Below are positions 1 to 11,165 of a stretch of 64,000 nucleotides of DNA, one piece after another. How positions within the stretch are numbered: the stretch's first letter is position 1; each line of letters starts with the position of its first letter. The translations under genes and the position numbers were made by a program. The notes beneath the pieces were generated by a model. That model saw only the letters and a program-made list of their open reading frames with translations, ran no database searches and was not told the origin of the DNA. The DNA is from Clarireedia homoeocarpa (Eukaryota; Ascomycota; Leotiomycetes; Helotiales; Rutstroemiaceae): NCBI GenBank assembly GCA_001465935.1, contig LNKV01000006.1:124001-188000 (forward strand). The letters are read 5' to 3'.

Positions 1-2190
1 AAGACAGACTTAGAACAAATTGTTCCAATGCAGGAATACATAGAAGATTTTATAATTCTGGCACGACATATTCAAGATATTTTGCTTGTGGAGTTCCAAT
101 CTGGGGTCCCAGCCTGTCCACAACCATGATGCGGGGAACACTAGCTTCCTTGGAAGTAAATCATCGGAGCCGAGTGCTGAAATTATTTTCCTAAAAAGGA
201 GAAAATAGGCACATAAGCGAGGGACAAGACGAGGTGGTGCTTGACCATGTGGGGTCTAGCTTCACGAATCTTGTCCGATTTCTCGGGAAATTTCGACAGA
301 TGTTATGTGATGATGTTGTCACGAAAGTGGGAGAAAAGAGGCTGTGCCGCGTTATCACAAAGTTGCGACATTGAGCCGCGCACACCGTCAAACAAAATGG
401 TCCAAGCGGCTCTGTAAATTAAGTTTCGCTGCAAATTATCCCTTTCAGCGTTGTCAATACACCTCGATGTAACTGCAAAGCCTTTGTTTCTGGTATTGGT
501 CATTTGAAACGCTTACTTTGCTTGTCCTCTTTTTCGAATGATCTAGCTTCGAGCAATTGCACGGTGCGGCCATGATATCTCAGGCTTATGTTTCGACCTT
601 TGTTCTACTGTATTGGGTAATCGCATTTACAGTGTTCGTTGCTTAGAGCATATGGCCTCACATCACGGACATGGAGATGAAGTCATCGAGAGCGTGGAGA
701 GCAGCTGCGGTCATACTGCCAAGAAGGAACTGAACTTCTTTCGAAAGGCAAAATATGTTCAATTCGAAAAGTCTAAAGCGTCATCCCCTGAGCCAATGAT
801 AGTCAAGTGCTCCAAAGAGATCGCTACTAGCGATGAACCAGCCGAGATTAACTCGCCTTGAAACTCCCTCCGTAAAATAGAGAGTTACTACATGAATATG
901 ACGCGATAAATTCCAGCTAATGAATACGTGTCAGCATTGGTTTGAACTCATAATGACCAGCGTTTGTGTCCTTCAGTCTAGTTTACCAGTTCGAGTATAA
1001 ACCCAAGCGGCTCCAAGAATAGGCAGACTTTGAATGATGCGATTTTTTGTTGAAGCCGGCGTCAATGACCCAGCTTGAGCCCAAGATGTCCCAACTGGCC
1101 CTCGGCGATGCGAAGTGTTTCATTTCATGTGTCGAAGCCATTAGCTGCAATGACATGGTAGTATTCTCTCAGCTTAATACCGTAAATTATCTGGGCGAGA
1201 TTCCAAACGCTCGTAGCTGGTTGTGTATTATTCTAGTCCATTAAAAAGAGAGCAGCTGATGTAATCATCGCTCTCGCCGTCCTTATTCACCACCCAGATA
1301 TATGATATCTAACTTATCCCTGCGTTGTCGAACACCCTGCGTAGTCGAACAAGAATTTTATCATCCAATACAACATATTTTATAACGAGCTAGTAGGGTA
1401 GGTAACCTCGACTATAGGATATCAAAGTATGCACTTTATTTTGGCTTCTAATTATTTAATAACTCTACTACTTAGTCGACAGCATTATGATTATATCCTT
1501 CTCTGCTAGCATAGTCTATATTCGGATAGCTTCGGGCTTTACACTCAAAAATTGCTTCTACCATAGCAAAGTATCTATAGGAATTAATCTGAGCTTGGAA
1601 AATTGCTGTTGATAATGAGTACTCTGGTATTTGGCAATCTAGTCCCTCGCTGTGAAGGCCCAAAGCCAGAGGCAGGCGCCCAGGCAAGTAGTAACCTACT
1701 GCTACGAAACAGATCTACTGAGTAATAAGTTACCAATCTGCGACCTCAGAAAGACTTGCAGCGGCAAGCCAGCCAGACTCCGAGAAACCGATTGAGCTCT
1801 CACATTTCTCGAGTTCTTCACCATCTGGCCCTGGGTGTTGGTTCGAGCAAGGCATGTAACTTTAGGACACTGTGGCGTAGGGACGAGCGAATCACAGTCT
1901 TGATAATCATCGGTCGTCAACGTGCTTATCCGAAAATAGCTTACAGTGTGGCTAGGGTTTAGCGTGGAAGGGGCCCATTCTGCAGGCCTGCCCAGAGCTA
2001 CTGTATAAGGTTGGACTTCATTCATCATTCGTCGCCCTGGCGAGACTGACGCCATACCTTGGCAACTCCAACCACTTTGTCCACCATCAAAGTCCAATCC
2101 AACATCCATCAAATCAATAATCAATCTGGCATCACACGCCTTTAGTTGCAGATCTAAGATCAATATCCACAACAACAGAGAATTTTTACA
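1..2190. other. Gene-free left edge, partly AT-rich
   Basis: No reading frame here looks like a real gene. The stretch from about 1260 to 1700 is AT-rich. Around 1318-1351 there are two adjacent copies of a 17-bp word that differ at one base (core CCTGCGTWGTCGAAC). A short minus-strand frame at 1472-1687 lies in the AT-rich part and may be decayed coding sequence, but I recognise no family. The last ~100 bp serve as the 5' flank of the chromate transporter gene. Confidence 0.5.
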
Positions 2191-3929
2191 ATGACACTAG
2201 CATTGGAGATCCGTCGATCGCTTAAAGTACTACGGGCACTACTCAGTCGAAAGCAAGATGAGCTGAATTCAACATATCAGGCCAATTCGTTGCCAGTCAG
2301 ATTCATGGAAGTTCTTCTGCGCACATGGGACCTTGGTCTGACAGCCTTTGGTGGACCACCTGTCCACTTTCAAATCATATATAATCGATTCGTCGAAGGA
2401 AAGGGCGGAAGTAAATGGATTGATGAACAGACTGTAAGCTGGAGTCAAGACTCAAACTATGCACGCGCCTAATTGCAGCAACTAGTACCAAGAATTGTTT
2501 GCTGTTTGCCAGGGGCTGCCAGGACCGGCAAGCACCAAAATGTTGTTCTGTATCACATTATTGCATGCCGGCTTTCTTCCTGCGCTATTTGTCTTTTCCC
2601 TTTGGAGGTATTATCAGTCCCTATCACTCTTACCTAGATATCATCTTCTGAATGGCTATGGAGCTAATGTACATATCACAGCCTACCAGGAGCTGTTGCA
2701 ATGTACGGCCTGTCCCTTGGTGTACAAAGAATGGATGAAGTTCTCCCATCTCCTGTTTATGCACTACTTTCAGGTCTTAACGCTTCAACTGTGGGAATAA
2801 TCGCCTTAGCAGCTGTACAGCTGGCAGAGAAGGCGATAAAGGATGATATCACTCGAATCCTAGTCATATTTGGCGCGTGCGCAGGTGTCTGTTACAATGC
2901 ATTATGGTACTTTCCGGTTTTGATGATCATTGGTGGCCTGGCTACCTTTTTATGGGATGGTCATCTGAAAAGATATCTATATAGGTTCAAAGCGTGTCGT
3001 CGCCGCGGAAGCGCATTCAATGGGTCAGCGGAGGACACTGCAGAAGGAAACGCCATTACGCTAGAAGAGAACTCGGCTCAACCAGATCTGATCCATCGGA
3101 GGATCACCGCTTCTTCATCCAGACAGCCTCTTGAAGCCCAACTAGATACCAGAGCAGAGAGCTCAGCGCACGTACTACCGCATGCAACACACCAAAAAGC
3201 GTATACAATACGGATTCGAGTCGGGATCCCAATTGTCATAGCGTTCTTTGGTAAGTATCAGCTCCTGGCTTTTATGCCTAGTAGCTAACTATCTGGCTAG
3301 CTTCCTTTCTTGCAGTGATTCTTGTCCGTGCTCTATTACGCTCACTACCGCTTGGATTTTCTCTGTTCGCCAATATGTACCTTGCAGGTACTATAATATT
3401 TGGTGGAGGACCAGTAGTTATTCCGCTCCTTCGTTCTTACGTTGTTGATCCTGGATGGGTTTCAAGCCGCGACTTTCTGTTAGGATTGGCGATTATACAA
3501 GCACTTCCAGGACCGAACTTCAACTTTACGGTCTATCTGGGAGCTCTCACCTTGCAGCGAACTCAATATCCAACCGTATTGGGATCTCTTATTGCTTTCA
3601 TTGGGATATTCTTCCCGGGCTTGGCACTCGCCGTGGCCGTACAAGGGTTCTGGCGAGTCATGCGGGTAAAGCAATGGGTTCTCAATGTGCTCCGAGGGGT
3701 TAACGCTACTGCTGTTGGATTGGTGTTCACTGCTGTGTATAGACTTTGGGAGATCGGCTATCTGACCCCGAAAGTGAGTAGCGGCCAAAGTCTCGCACTC
3801 AATCCATGGTGGGTAGTAGTGACCACGGTCACCTATGCTGAAAGTGCATGGTTTAAGGTACCGCCACCGCTTGCGATCTTAATTGGTGCGGTGCTCGGTC
3901 TTTGTTGGTATGGTACAGTTGGAAAATGA
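2191..3929 (+). CDS. Chromate ion transporter (CHR family), 4 exons
   Basis: This gene likely encodes an integral membrane chromate/sulfate-type anion transporter that gives chromate resistance by efflux. I read exons 2191-2433, 2486-2607, 2682-3250 and 3316-3929, joined in phase by GT-AG introns of 52, 74 and 65 bp, giving about 515 residues. The two-fold CHR repeat is visible. The first half has FGGPPVHF and LPGPASTKM (about residues 92-100); the second has FGGGPVVIPLL (about 340-350) and ALPGPNFNF (about 374-382). These glycine/proline motifs, one per half, are the family signature. A hydrophilic loop of roughly 100 residues separates the halves, and the rest is hydrophobic. The length fits long-chain bidomain CHR proteins. 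Splice choices restore the motifs across each junction. The substrate is taken from the family and not shown here. Confidence 0.9.
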
Positions 3930-4477
3930 TAAGCTGACACGCAATGTCAGTATTGCACTGACGCAAAAGAGAGATGTATGACAAAACCCAACAACAACGC
4001 CAAGCCACCAGGGTACCGCGACGCACGTGCTCCTATCCCTGCACTCCAGCACGCCTATACTTCTGCCCGTGCGAATGCGGGGTAACATCAAAGTTCTTAA
4101 TATCTGTTTGACATCGCCTCCCAGCTCTTGGTCGAATTGCTGCCAACATCACTGTCCCAGGCTTGTGGAGAACTCTGCCAATACCCAACCGCAAGGCAGG
4201 GGCATAGAACATTAATGGATGTGTTAATTCCTTTTATCGAATTATATTTTGGTCAACTGCCTGAATTACAAGTAGACCTAGCTTATGATTTCGCATTGCA
4301 TTTGCGAAAAACTGATGAATGGTTAATGGATTGTGACTTTCTGGGTGTGTATGTTGCTGTGCACCATAGTGCCTTGATCCCCACAAATAAACGGGGATTG
4401 GAAGGTCAGAATATACTTAAACACTTTATATATTTCTATAGAATCGCTAGGAATGAACTCTCCGGGCTTGAACGATA
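3930..4477. other. Intergenic, convergent 3' ends
   Basis: This 548-bp gap lies between the 3' ends of the chromate transporter and the SDR gene. It is AT-rich from about 4200 to 4450. An open frame runs through it on the plus strand into the SDR exon (4128-4754), but it resembles nothing and overlaps real coding sequence, so I do not call it. Confidence 0.5.
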
Positions 4478-5418
4478 TCAAGCAGAAGCACAGTGTCCAC
4501 CATCAACTCGCAGATCAGCTCCGGTCATGAACGAGCTGCCATCCGCAAGCAAAAACACAGCAGGTGCCTTAAAGTCTTCTGGGGCACCCAATCTACCTAA
4601 TAAAGCACCGGCCAGCCATGTCTTCTCGACTTCCGGCTCTGCGGCGAGAAGCTCATCTGTCATTGCGGTGCGAATATACTGGAAATACGTGAGTAGCTAC
4701 TTTGGGTGGAAAGGGTCAGCGAACTTACCCCAGGTGATAGAGTATTCACCCTGATCCCATGCTGGCCCCATTCTTGAGCAACAGACCTGCACATCTGTTG
4801 AACGGCAGCTTTCGATGTGTTATATGCTGTACACGTCAAGCCTCGATTTGCAACCTGCCCTGACATACTGGCGATCATAACCACGCTCCCTTTTGTTCTT
4901 TCCCGCATAAAGATTCTCGCCGAGTGTTTGATTGTTAAGAATGTCCCAGTGACATTCACATCCATAATCCGTCGGAATCCATCCACGGGATAGTCGACGG
5001 CCGGCACTTTCTGCTGAATCCCCGCACATGCGATTGTGCCATGAAGCGGCGCACCCGCCTTTGCTCCATCCTCAGCAATGCGATCTATGGTTGCTGAGAT
5101 AGAATCTTCAAGTGTGATATCGCATTGGTGGTATGAAACTTTCAATTTTGAGGCATTTGCGAGTTTTTGTAGAGAAGCCCATTCCAAAGGGGAAGGTGCG
5201 GGCAGAATGTCAATGCAGGCGGCATGGCCACCGGCTTCGACTACAGCAAGCGCGAGGGTGATTCCTAGACCTCTGCCACCTCCTGTAATGGCTATTGTGC
5301 GGTTTGCTAAGGAGAAGAGTTTGTTTGTTGGTGCTGCTGCTGAGGGGGTCTGAGAAGATTCGTGGATATGTGAGGGGAGTGCAATGTCGCTGACGACTGG
5401 TTCTCCAATGCTTCCCAT
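4478..5418 (-). CDS. Short-chain dehydrogenase/reductase (sorbose reductase / arabinitol dehydrogenase type)
   Basis: This is a classical NAD(P)-dependent SDR of about 296 residues. Exon 1 is 5418-4729 and exon 2 is 4678-4478, with a 50-bp GT-AG intron whose removal joins NTLSPG to YIRTAMT. Visible features are the Rossmann motif TGGGRGLG (about residues 45-52), the ACAG stretch, catalytic Ser about 186, and YNTSK with Tyr about 199 and Lys about 203. The C-terminus GADLRVDGGHCA is typical of Sou1-like sorbose reductases and D-arabinitol 2-dehydrogenases. About 35 extra residues precede the fold. It is divergently arranged with a transketolase-like gene 580 bp away, which suggests a shared role in sugar/polyol or pentose interconversion. 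The exact substrate cannot be read from the sequence. Confidence 0.88.
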
Positions 5419-5998
5419 GTTGATGAATGTGGTTGAGTCACTTGAGTAATGCTGGATTGATCAAGGAATTTTTACTTTCAATTAAAAGCATCGAGTAGAA
5501 ATATAGAAATAAATAAAGAGAAACAATCGACACTTGCCAATATCCGAGTGAGATGTCGTGGACCTTCTCATATCTTACGTTTCTCAAGTCACCATTTCTC
5601 CCCTCCTCTTCTCATTAAGGTACTCTTTCGCGCTGTCATATGGGGAAACTCTCCGCCACGAGAGCTTTGCACTTCGAATCTGGAAATGTTCAGGAGCTTG
5701 TGACATCGCCAAGGTTTGAAATGCTGCATATTGGCGCAGGCCACTGAGCTAATGTGGGGAATGTCCCAATGGGGTAATTTTAGGCACTACGATGTCTTGA
5801 TCGGGTTTCCACTTTCGTCGTCGTGCACCGACATGACTCTGCATTTCCAACCCCGCACCCCATGGGCAATTGCAAGCGCTCTCGATTTCTATTGTTAGTG
5901 GTCGTTGCAATGGCTGGTATATATTTGTTACGTCGCAATGCGTCGAAGAGTCATGCTGTCTTTGTACTCTAAACAATTGATCTTTCCGTCTTCTCAAC
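5419..5998. promoter_or_regulatory. Shared divergent promoter region (SDR / transketolase)
   Basis: This 580-bp segment separates the start codons of two divergent sugar-metabolism genes and must hold both promoters. A TATA-like TATATATTT lies at 5918-5926, about 75 bp before the transketolase ATG, and pyrimidine-rich stretches lie near 5590-5620. A GTGGGG word near 5752 matches the loose CreA consensus, but such matches are common by chance. Confidence 0.4.
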
Positions 5999-8259
5999 AT
6001 GGCTCCTTCAGCAGTCGAAAGCGTGTCCAATCTGCCGCTGAAAGTCGTTCCCTCAAAAAATGGTACCTCTGATAGCTTAATTAATCTCAAATTCGAGAGA
6101 GCAGAACTCAATGATCACGTCTTAAAGACTTTCAGATGTCTTATTGCGGATTTATGCGAGCAATTCCAGGGTGGCCACCCTGGAGGTGCCATGGGAATGG
6201 CAGCCATTGGAGTTGCTCTATGGAGATATACGATGAAGTATTCTCCAGAGAATCCGAGTTTCTTTAATCGAGACAGGTTTGTTCTCTCAAACGGCGAGTT
6301 TCCTTCAAATCAAAGTTTGCCTGCATATGCTAATATTGCAAAGGCCACACCTGTTTATTCCAATACACTTTTCTACATCTCGTCGGATATAAGAACATGA
6401 CTTTGGATCAGCTCAAATCATACCATTCTTCGAGAACCGATTCAATATGTCCTGGGCACCCAGAGATCGAACACGAGGGGATTGAAGTTACAACAGGGCC
6501 GCTTGGTCAGGGAATTGCGAACGCCGTTGGATTCGCGATGGCTTCGAAGCATTTAGCTGCGACTTACAATAGACCAAATTATCTGGTTGTTGATAATACG
6601 ACCTGGTGTATGATTGGAGATGCATGTCTTCAGGAGGGTGTTGCTCTGGAAGCTATCTCCCTTGCTGGGCACTGGAAGCTCAACAATTTGGTTGTAATTT
6701 ACGACAATAACCAGATTACATGCGATGGATCTGTTGACCTCTGTAACAATGAAGATGTCAATGCCAAGATGATAGCTTGCGGCTGGAATGTGATTGATGT
6801 TGAGGATGGAAATTATGATATAGAGGGAATCGTACGGGCGCTCATCACTGCAAAGAACAGCAAAGACAAGCCGACATTTATCAACATCAGGACAGTCATT
6901 GGAATTGGCAGCAAGTCAGCCGGTGATGCCAAAGCTCATGGAGCCGCGTTTGGTGCTGACGATGTTGCCAATATCAAGAGGAACTTTGGAATGGACGAGA
7001 CAAAGCACTTCCAGGTTTCCGACGAGGTGTATGATTTCTTTAGGGAAGCCAAGCCACGAGGTAGACAGCTCGAAGCTGACTGGAATTCACTATTGAGCTC
7101 GTACGCGAGAGAATATCCGGAGTTACATAAAGAGTTTGCTCTTCGTGTTGCTGGTGAGTTCCTAGATGACTGGTCCAAATTTATCCCTGCGAAGGAAGAT
7201 CTTCCAACAACACCAACCCCGTCAAGAAAATCCTCAGGCCTGATATGCAACCCTCTGGCCCAGAACCTTAAGAACTTTATGGTAGGCACAGCTGATTTGT
7301 CACCATCGGTCAACATGATCTGGAAAGGCACAGTCGACTTTCAACACCCCGACCTCAAGACTTCATGTGGAATCAATGGGGACTACTCGGGACGTTATAT
7401 CCACTGGGGCGTTCGCGAACATGCCATGGCATCAATATCTAATGGTCTAGCTGCTTTCAATAAAGGAACTATTCTCCCCGTCACCTCTTCTTTCTTCATG
7501 TTCTACATATACGCCGCACCAGGTATCAGAATGGGCGCACTACAGAGACTACAGCAAATCCACGTCGCCACACATGACTCCATCGGAACAGGTGAAGATG
7601 GTCCAACTCACCAACCTATCGCCTTGGCAGCGCTGTACCGTGCAATGCCAAACCTTCTTTACATCCGCCCGGCCGATAGTGAAGAGACAGCCGGTGCATA
7701 TATCGCTGCTCTCAAAGCCAGGAATTCGCCCTCGATTCTATCTCTTTCGCGTCAAAATCTCGTGCAATATCCACAATACTCATCCCGAGACGGTGTTCAG
7801 AAGGGAGCGTATGTCTTCATTGAAAATCCCGATGCAGACGTAACGCTGATTGGCGTCGGAGCTGAGATGGTTTTCGCCGTTGAGACAGCGAAACTTCTGG
7901 AATCAAAGTACGGGTTGAAGGCTCGAGTGGTCAGCTTCCCGTGCCAGAGGCTTTTTGATCAACAGCCCGTCGAGTACAAGCGAGAAGTTTTGCAGTACAG
8001 GAGCAAGGCTCCACGGGTTGTGATTGAAGCTTATGCTGTCAATGGATGGGAGAGGTATGCCGATGCGGGGTACTCGATGAGTTCGTTTGGGTACTCTTTG
8101 CCCGGAAAGGACGCGTATAAGTTCTTTGATTTCGATGAGAATGTAATTGCTCCGAAAGTGTTCGAGCTTGTCGAGGATGTTAGGAGTAACGGCATTGAGA
8201 GTTTGAGAGGGGAGTTCAGAGATTTAAATGTTAGAAGCCATCATATAGGTAATGCTTAA
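5999..8259 (+). CDS. Transketolase / dihydroxyacetone synthase-like enzyme
   Basis: This is a thiamine-diphosphate transketolase-family enzyme of about 736 residues that moves two-carbon ketol units between sugar phosphates. Exon 1 is 5999-6293 and exon 2 is 6344-8259. The 50-bp intron has a GC donor (GCGAGT) and an AAG acceptor. Only this splice restores the conserved run FVLSNGHTCLFQY; without it the frame stops at 6400. Family motifs include GGHPGGAMGM, GPLGQGI (about residues 150-156), the ThDP/Mg site GDACLQEG (about 190-197) followed by YDNNQ, and GEDGPTHQP in the pyrimidine-binding domain. The length is above the ~680 of ordinary transketolase and nearer the DHAS-like branch. The C-terminus ends GNA, so there is no peroxisomal PTS1 of the kind seen in methylotrophic-yeast DHAS, and a cytosolic location is inferred. 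It is divergent from the SDR gene. Confidence 0.9.
6294..6343 (+). other. Non-canonical GC-AG intron in the transketolase gene
   Basis: The intron starts GCGAGT and ends GCAAAG, with a branch-site-like TGCTAAT about 10 bp before the acceptor. No GT donor nearby gives an in-frame joint. The GC donor keeps the Gly codon of SNGH intact. Confidence 0.75.
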
Positions 8260-8842
8260 GTGTACAATATAACTGGTTGGAGTCCTTTCATTAGTCTCTT
8301 TTAAACGTTTACTGTGTGCAATGCCATAACGCGTAGTTACAATATATTATAGCAAGTAGTTCATCGATTGACGCAGCTCTCTCTTCGATGGTCATAATTG
8401 AATGATTCGGAACGTCTCATGTCGCGCCTGCGCTACAATCATCTTAATTCTGCAAGTTAAGTTAACAAGATTGCTACCATATTATATTTACTACTTATTC
8501 TAACCATCAAGTTACAATGAAGAACCAATTGTTACTTGAAAAGATATATCCAGCATGTGTAATGTTCATCTGTCTACTCAGAGAAGATATACTATCCTCA
8601 TATCGCAACTCTTCACTTTCATTTCCATAACTGCTTAACAAGTTTACGACGCTATGTTAACGTCAGCTAAGGTTCCAGGTATAGATCTGAGTAGCTTACT
8701 ATGCGCTCTGCGCGAGACATATCGGTTGCTGGCAATGGCTTGTTCTCCGGATATTTCGAGCTCTCGACAGTCCCAACCATGATGGTAGTCACTATTGATG
8801 TCAGTGAAGTTCTTCGTAAGTGTTAGAATACATCATGGTGGG
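8260..8842. other. Intergenic
   Basis: This 583-bp region follows the transketolase stop. It is AT-rich around 8440-8560. I see no gene, repeat or recognisable signal in it. Confidence 0.5.
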
Positions 8843-9184
8843 TTATTTACAAAGCTTTGGTTTCGGGCGCTCTCCCTTATGTTTAGGCGGATTGTCATCT
8901 TTGTTAGCATTCCTTCGCATCGTAATTCTGGAAAAATAATTCTCATTGAGCCACGTAGAGTCTCGATTTGGATCGCGTTTAATCTTGTTTGGAATGACCT
9001 GTCTCATGGGCATAGCTGTAGCTTCATTGTACACACATTCACCAGCATAACTTTTTACACTGAAGTCTTTGCTTTTGTGTTCTTGCTGCATGTGTTTTTC
9101 AGAATGGTAGCCTCTTGTTCTATTACCACTATGACTAGATGTAGTGACTTTGGAGCGATTGCCGGGTTGATGTTTTGAAGACAT
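8843..9184 (-). CDS. Hypothetical basic hydrophilic protein (doubtful)
   Basis: This is an open frame of 113 codons starting MSSKHQPGNRSK and ending KPKLCK. The product would be strongly basic, hydrophilic and apparently disordered, without a signal peptide or membrane segment, and rich in Lys, Arg, Asn and Ser. I recognise no family. The plus strand has an overlapping frame of similar length, so chance cannot be excluded. The composition (charged, no hydrophobic runs) looks more like a real disordered protein than its antisense partner does. It lies beyond the 3' end of the Arg/Ser-rich gene on the same strand. Confidence 0.25.
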   Translation of the reverse strand: MSSKHQPGNRSKVTTSSHSGNRTRGYHSEKHMQQEHKSKDFSVKSYAGECVYNEATAMPMRQVIPNKIKRDPNRDSTWLNENYFSRITMRRNANKDDNPPKHKGERPKPKLCK

Positions 9185-9951
9185 GGTTCAGGAAAAATGA
9201 ATGATAGATGACTGACATGTACCTGGGCAGCTATGAAATATAACCAACCCCAACCTTTGCATAGCGGGTATTCTCCTACCTTTTCACAGTCAGCTCGTGG
9301 CTTGAAACTGACGTCTTAACGTTCTCACTGCTCGCATATTTCGTAAAAAGGTGCGGTCTGGCCCAAGAAGAGGTGCGGCTGGCGCTAGGCGGCTAGAGGA
9401 TGTGAAAGCCACTGCCAGGATTGAGCTGACCGTTGTCATTGCCATGGTCATGGCCGCGATCTCGTGAGATCTTCCTGAAATGCCATATAGGCCTGTTGAT
9501 ATTCGGGGCCGATAAAAAAATATTCTACAATCTCGGTTACCGAGTATGCATATGGTTGCCAAGTTCTTACATGACTGCGAAAGTTCACATACATGCAGAT
9601 TTTCTCGGCACTTATCCCATAGGGTAGCGAGAGAAGGGATGAATATAATGGAATACGAGAAGTAAATTTGAAAATCATATGGAATTTTTAAATACAAAAG
9701 AAATATCAACAACCAAAAAACCGTAAAATAGGGATAAACTGCAACGAAGAAAGCAACCAAACTATGTACAGCCGCCAAACCGGGCATTTTCCTAAAGCCT
9801 CTCCCTTTTTTGCCCTGAATGACAAACAGAATACTTATACTTTTAGTTTTTTTCTTCTTTGTATTTATCGGGAATACCAAAGGCCATTTTCCAGCTGGCA
9901 GCTCTGAAACCTTTTATCCCAACGGTGGCCTCGTCAATCTGTTCTGCCTCG
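9185..9951. other. Intergenic with a weak minus-strand frame
   Basis: A minus-strand frame at 9290-9880 could encode a 196-residue product with a hydrophobic segment (VHSLVAFFVAVYPYFTVFW) near its start. A second overlapping frame (9448-9678) suggests either a spliced gene I cannot resolve or chance. I recognise no family and do not call a gene. Confidence 0.35.
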
Positions 9952-11165
9952 TCACCCAAAATCTACATTGAAGGTAGAAACAGATGATAATGACAATCTT
10001 CGCTGATCGAAATCTGCTCTAGATTGAAGAGCTTTAGAACTTGGAGGTCTAGAACCATTCCTACTACGTGAGGAATTACGTGTGCCCCTATATCGTCGGA
10101 AAATATTAGAAACTTCCATAGAAATAGTTTGGAATCCTACCTCGTTTGCCTCGTATGGTCTTTTCCGGTAGGTTTAGTTGACTCTGTTGAACTATGTCTA
10201 CCACTATGACCCGCTGTAGAACTATCAACGTCCCTAGACTGAGGAACAGGCTGAGGAACACGCTGAGGAACAGGCTTGCGCCTCGAAGGGTCGAATTTTT
10301 CTCTATTTTTGCTTTTTCTTTTCCTTTTATGTTCTGCCTCCAACTGTTCGAGGGCTTCTTGTGAATATTGCCTACCATCGTCGTCACTCTCAAGCACGGC
10401 CTGCGAAGGCTCACGAACGGCCTGTGTTTTTCTAAGTCCATCCCTATGAGGACGAACATTTACTCTGTTCATGGATAGTTCCTCTGCAGATGCAGACCTG
10501 CTCCCGTCCCAAATGTCGCCATCCTGCAGTCTCCTACGATCTTCAGGCAATCTCCTACGATTTTCTCCAAGCCTTCCATCAGAACCACGCCCACGTTTTC
10601 TTCTTGAAAAGCTCGAACCATCAACACGCTGATTTTCCGAGTCTGATTGTGAAGCTACAGATGAAGAGGATGAAATCGGCGGTCCTGGTGACGGATTATG
10701 CGTGCGGTGACTTGATCTCGATCGATGGTTCTCCGATCTCCCGGAATTCGTTGGTCTGTCACTGGATCGGGATCTAGAACTTCGTGGTTCATCCGACTCT
10801 TCCCACCATCTCTCACCTTCGACATCACCTGGCCTTGGATTCGGATCATAGTAGGCATCTTGATCGCCGAGACTGCTAGCTCTAGCGCTAACACTTGCGT
10901 TACGAGACGAACTTGATTCTATATGACGATTTGAGGGGCTTGAATGAGAGCGACGAGAAGGTGTATCTTTAAAATGAGAGGTATGCCCTCCTCTTTCAAG
11001 ATTGGGATCGTAAACGGGATGATACTGCTCTTGTGGAGTCGGACTACTGCGTTCTTTTTTCTTCGACCCGGGACCGCTACTTTTTGATTTCTTTGGATCT
11101 GATTCCTCTCGACCTTTATTTTTTGACTTTTCCCGTCTTGAGCTCCACCAGTTGAGAATACGCAT
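9952..11165 (-). CDS. Arg/Ser-rich intrinsically disordered protein
   Basis: This is an unrecognised protein of about 386 residues. Exon 1 is 11165-10141 and exon 2 is 10087-9952. The donor GTAGGA and acceptor ATAG remove 53 bp and add a 45-residue tail (start RGTRNSSRSRNGSR, end NVDFG) with the same Arg/Ser-rich composition, which supports the splice. The protein opens with MRILNWWSSRREKSK and is then almost wholly polar, with many Ser-Arg pairs, Lys runs and a short PVPQRVPQPVPQ repeat. A KRKRKSKNREK-like basic cluster near the C-terminal third could be a nuclear localisation signal. No folded domain, signal peptide or membrane segment is visible. RS-type composition is found in splicing factors, but nothing here shows an RNA-binding domain, so I leave the function open. 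Confidence 0.6.

Noticed and set aside
613..861. Plus-strand frame of 82 codons in the left gap
   Set aside because: It begins with TTG; the first ATG leaves under 70 codons with no family match and no clear intron partners.
4128..4754. Plus-strand frame of 208 codons overlapping the SDR
   Set aside because: Its second half is antisense to conserved SDR residues and the first half resembles no protein.
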